From the NCBI RefSeq assembly GCF_004354365.1, contig NZ_SJCY01000002.1, positions 248,001 to 312,000 on the forward strand: a DNA stretch of 64,000 bases. Reading direction: 5' to 3'. Below the pieces are notes generated by a model. That model saw nothing but the letters and a program-made list of their open reading frames with translations. It had not been told where the DNA came from and did not search any database. A program made the position numbers and the translations under genes. Shown here piece by piece: positions 61,787-64,000 of this stretch. Origin of the DNA: Pedobacter changchengzhani (GTDB taxonomy: Bacteria > Bacteroidota > Bacteroidia > Sphingobacteriales > Sphingobacteriaceae). Position 1 is the first letter of the stretch; each line of letters starts with the position of its first letter.

Positions 61787-62362
61787 ATGAGAAGTTTATT
61801 AGTTCTTATTTTTGCTTCATGCTGTTTTTTTGCTCAGGCCCAGGTTAATACTTCTTCAGCCGATCAAATAAAATTTCCTATTGCCGATTTTAGTCCGGCG
61901 GATATCGTTTATTTTCCATTAAACACACCAAAAGCGAAGCCTGCAGAAAATGTACAGCCTGTAATGAAGGTTGTTTATTCTCGACCTCAAAAAAAAGGAA
62001 GAGAAATTTTTGGCATTTTAGAGCAATTTGGCAAAGTTTGGAGGTTGGGTGCTAACGAAAACACCGAAATAAAATTTTATAGTAAGGTTAAAATTGGTGA
62101 TAAAAAGATTAAAGCTGGAACTTATAGCCTTTTTGCCATTCCGAATAAAGAAAGTTGGATAATCATTTTAAATAAAAATATTGATAGATGGGGTGCTTTT
62201 ACTTACGATGAATCGAAAGATGTGCTTCGTGTAGAAGTTCCGGTTCAAAACTTGAGTAAGCCGTTGGAATATTTATCTATCACTTTTAAAGAGGTAAAGA
62301 ATGGTGCAAACATGATAATCGGGTGGGATAAAACAGTTGTAGAATTACCAATTGTATTTTAA
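61787..62362 (+). CDS. Exported DUF2911-family protein
   Basis: I start at the ATG at 61787 (191 residues); the frame also opens at a TTG three bases earlier. A signal peptide (LLVLIFASCCFFAQAQ) is followed by the DUF2911 domain: VVYSRPQKKGREIFGILEQFGKVWRLGANENTEIKFYS, KAGTYSLFAIPNKESWIIILNKNIDRWGAF (described as its two main blocks). The family is common in Bacteroidota and of unknown function. It forms a small unit with the upstream membrane protein and ends at a clear terminator. Confidence 0.9.
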   Translation: MRSLLVLIFASCCFFAQAQVNTSSADQIKFPIADFSPADIVYFPLNTPKAKPAENVQPVMKVVYSRPQKKGREIFGILEQFGKVWRLGANENTEIKFYSKVKIGDKKIKAGTYSLFAIPNKESWIIILNKNIDRWGAFTYDESKDVLRVEVPVQNLSKPLEYLSITFKEVKNGANMIIGWDKTVVELPIVF

Positions 62363-62390
62363 TAAAATTGTTTTTTTACATATAGATATT

Positions 62391-62422
62391 GAGGGTTTCA
62401 GCTTGCTGAAGCCCTTTTTTTT
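62391..62422 (+). terminator. Rho-independent terminator after the DUF2911 gene
   Basis: AGGGTTTCAGC (62392-62402) pairs with GCTGAAGCCCT (62405-62415) across a very short TT loop, with one G-U pair, and is followed by a run of T to 62422. It lies about 28 bases after the stop codon. Confidence 0.9.
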
Positions 62423-62476
62423 GTAAATATGGAGGCACCAATTTTTTTAAAAAAGCACTCAGCTCAAAACAAATCT

Positions 62477-63550
62477 TTAAAACTTAACTTCTAAATCAAC
62501 ACTATTTGTTCCCTTTGCAGGCATTAACCAATCTGGGCCAGTTTGAATAAGTCTAATCGCTTCTGCATCTGCCTCTTTACTTAAGCTTTTTGTTACTTTA
62601 ATGTTTTCTGGTCGGCCGTTTTTATTAACGTTAAAGCTTAGCAAAACCTTTCCTTGCACACCGGTTTTGTTTGCAAGTTTATTGTTTAAACTTAAATATT
62701 TATCATAATCGGCAACTGCCGGAATAGGTTTTGTTGATGTTGTCGTTTTTCCATTTAAAACAGATGCGCTTTTCGCCGAAACTTGTGCAGCATTCTCAAT
62801 TTGTTTCTTTTTAGCCAGTTGAACATTTGCCGCCACCACCTCGCTCATTACGCGATCTTTACCTGCGTTTAAGTTAATTTTATTAGAATCTACCGCCGTT
62901 ACGTAGTTGCCATCTGCTCGCGAAAGTTTGGCCTGTTCCACTCTCGCTACGGAAGCAACACGTTCACTTTTAACCGCTACAATTTCTTCGTTTATTACGG
63001 GTGCGGTTGGCTGGCTAACAATTGCATTTGGAGCTTTAACTTTCTTATTGTTTACCGCCAGCTTATCTTTTTTCGAATCTTCAATCGCTTTATCAATTAA
63101 AGCATTTTTTTCTGAAGCGATTGTTTTGGAGTCTGCATTTTTTAGTTCGGGCTTATTTGCAGCTAAAGCATTATTCGAATCTAAATTAACAATTACGCAT
63201 TTCGATTTTCTTTGTGCAGTTTCTACATTTTTACGGTTGTTTTCTCTCATGAAAAACAAAATACTCACACTTAAAAAAATAACGGTAGCTGCAGCTGCAA
63301 TACTCATTCGTTGTGTTGTAATGCCCCAAAGTTTTCGTTTTACTGGTTTTTGTGCAATCCTATCGTGCAGTTTCTTCTGTAGAATAGAAAAATTTTGTTT
63401 TCGTTTTGGCGATTGCCTTAGTCCTTCCAACGCATCGGCAATAAAAGGATCTTCTAGCGCCTGCTTTTCAACAAAGTGCATCGCTTTCCCATCAAGTTTA
63501 CCATCAAGGTAATCTTCTAAAACATCTATATCTAACCAATCTTTATTCAC
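62477..63550 (-). CDS. Anti-sigma-factor-like membrane protein with TonB C-terminal domain
   Basis: The 357-residue protein starts with a short acidic cytoplasmic segment (WLDIDVLEDYLDGKLDGKAMHFVEKQALEDPFI) of the kind that binds ECF sigma factors. One TM helix lies at about residues 83-102 (MSIAAAATVIFLSVSILFFM). A long, low-complexity Ala/Lys/Val-rich periplasmic section spans about residues 110-270. The final 90 residues are a TonB-C domain (GKVLLSFNVNKNGRPENIKVTKSLSKEADAEAIRLIQ and GTNSVDLEVKF). Its start overlaps the sigma gene by 8 bases, so the two are coupled. It probably holds the sigma factor and senses periplasmic or outer-membrane signals. Confidence 0.85.
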   Translation of the reverse strand: MNKDWLDIDVLEDYLDGKLDGKAMHFVEKQALEDPFIADALEGLRQSPKRKQNFSILQKKLHDRIAQKPVKRKLWGITTQRMSIAAAATVIFLSVSILFFMRENNRKNVETAQRKSKCVIVNLDSNNALAANKPELKNADSKTIASEKNALIDKAIEDSKKDKLAVNNKKVKAPNAIVSQPTAPVINEEIVAVKSERVASVARVEQAKLSRADGNYVTAVDSNKINLNAGKDRVMSEVVAANVQLAKKKQIENAAQVSAKSASVLNGKTTTSTKPIPAVADYDKYLSLNNKLANKTGVQGKVLLSFNVNKNGRPENIKVTKSLSKEADAEAIRLIQTGPDWLMPAKGTNSVDLEVKF

Positions 63551-64000
63551 TGCTATTTTTCTCCATGCAAATTTTCAAATTCCGTTTCCCATTCTGTATA
63601 TAGCTCTTAACCTTAAGCACTTCATAACCAGTAATATCCGAAACCTCTTTATAACATTTCTCCTGCAAATAAAATAAATCTACACTTTTTCGTTGCTCTT
63701 CTGATAAGGTTTCCATGCACTTTTCCATAGCGGTAAGTTGCGTTTCTTTTGTATTGTCTATATCAAGATGCACAAACTCCCTGTTTTCCACAAAAGCATC
63801 ATCTAGCGAAATGTTATTTTGTTTAGACGATTTTCTCAGTGCCATTAAACAATGGTTGCGCGTTAAAACATGCAACCAACTTTTAAAATTCTGCACTTCA
63901 TAAATCTTCAATTTTGTAACTAATTCTTCAAAAATCTGCATTACAGCGTCTTTGCTCTGCTCTTCATCTTTAAAATAATTAAAGCAAACCCCATAAACCA
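63543..64000 (-). CDS. ECF RNA polymerase sigma factor, N-terminus beyond the window
   Basis: The reverse strand is open from the stop at 63543 to the right edge and continues upstream of the internal ATG at 63941, so the true start is beyond the window. Sigma-70 region 2 is represented by NYFKDEEQSKDAVMQIFEELVTKL and FKSWLHVLTRNHCLMALRKSSK, with region 4 in MEKCMETLSEEQRKSVDLFYLQEKCYKEVSDITGYEVLKVKSYIQNGKRNLKICM (both given as spans in order). The last 8 bases overlap the anti-sigma-like gene. This is the standard Bacteroidota ECF pair, probably responding to envelope conditions. Its target genes are not evident here. Confidence 0.9.
   Translation of the reverse strand, partial: VYGVCFNYFKDEEQSKDAVMQIFEELVTKLKIYEVQNFKSWLHVLTRNHCLMALRKSSKQNNISLDDAFVENREFVHLDIDNTKETQLTAMEKCMETLSEEQRKSVDLFYLQEKCYKEVSDITGYEVLKVKSYIQNGKRNLKICMEKNSSE

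Noticed and set aside
62907..63512. 201-codon plus-strand frame across the anti-sigma gene
   Set aside because: It lies wholly opposite the TonB-tailed anti-sigma-like protein, has Phe/Ser/Leu-rich shadow composition and no family motif.
63543..63941. Complete short sigma factor starting at the internal ATG at 63941
   Set aside because: The frame continues upstream to the window edge with typical region 2 residues (NYFKDEEQSKDAV), so the ATG is internal.

Overview
The window looks like chromosome of a Bacteroidota member, most likely Sphingobacteriaceae and close to Pedobacter. Grounds: a SusC/SusD pair, many exported and lipoprotein glycoside hydrolases, AT-rich spacers, weak Shine-Dalgarno signals, exact TAnnTTTG promoter elements in front of several genes, and a typical Bacteroidota ECF sigma/anti-sigma pair. 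The genus is inferred from gene content, not proven.

Positions 1-36974 form one large glycan-utilisation region aimed mainly at beta-mannans. On the minus strand a divergent AraC-type regulator (17239-18114) faces susC, susD and a TIG-domain lipoprotein. These are followed by three GH26 mannanases, a GPH-type sugar/cation symporter, a GH130 mannosylglucose phosphorylase and a cellobiose/mannobiose 2-epimerase. A metallophosphoesterase and a GH43 enzyme cut by the left edge come last. The block GH26 - symporter - GH130 - epimerase is the known Bacteroides route in which mannobiose is imported, epimerised to mannosylglucose and phosphorolysed. A second minus-strand pair (GH3 + GH5) and a plus-strand series (GH31 with PA14, GH5_7-like, GH28, GH26, GH92, two GH2, ROK kinase) add glucanase, mannosidase, xylosidase and galacturonase-type activities. 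Together they suggest a consortium acting on galactoglucomannan or mixed plant-wall hemicellulose.

Positions 36975-39492 hold a small accessory insertion. A hipBA toxin-antitoxin pair lies between an intact tRNA-Asp gene and a second, roughly 108-bp copy of that gene's 3' end and terminator. This is the footprint expected of integration into a tRNA gene, but no integrase remains. Four spaced repeats upstream of hipB may be HipB operators.

Positions 39816-51306 are mostly core or common genes: prfA, lpxH-like, a ferredoxin reductase/ferredoxin pair, ppc, and a TetR-controlled tripartite drug exporter (tetR-tolC-emrA-emrB type). A 129-bp inverted-repeat element lies between the ferredoxin gene and ppc.

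Positions 51614-55735 hold a compact membrane-associated module: two paralogous zinc-ribbon/single-TM/large-domain proteins, an SPFH protein ending in a SHOCT-like tail, and a small two-TM protein. It recalls the Bacillus ydjGHI membrane-stress genes, lacks PspA, and is the best candidate for a poorly described system. The rest (55948-64000) is an assortment of an MDR oxidoreductase, two unknown proteins, a beta-hydroxyacid dehydrogenase, DUF2254, a NYN/OST-HTH protein, a DUF2911 protein, and a TonB-tailed anti-sigma factor with its ECF sigma factor cut by the right edge.
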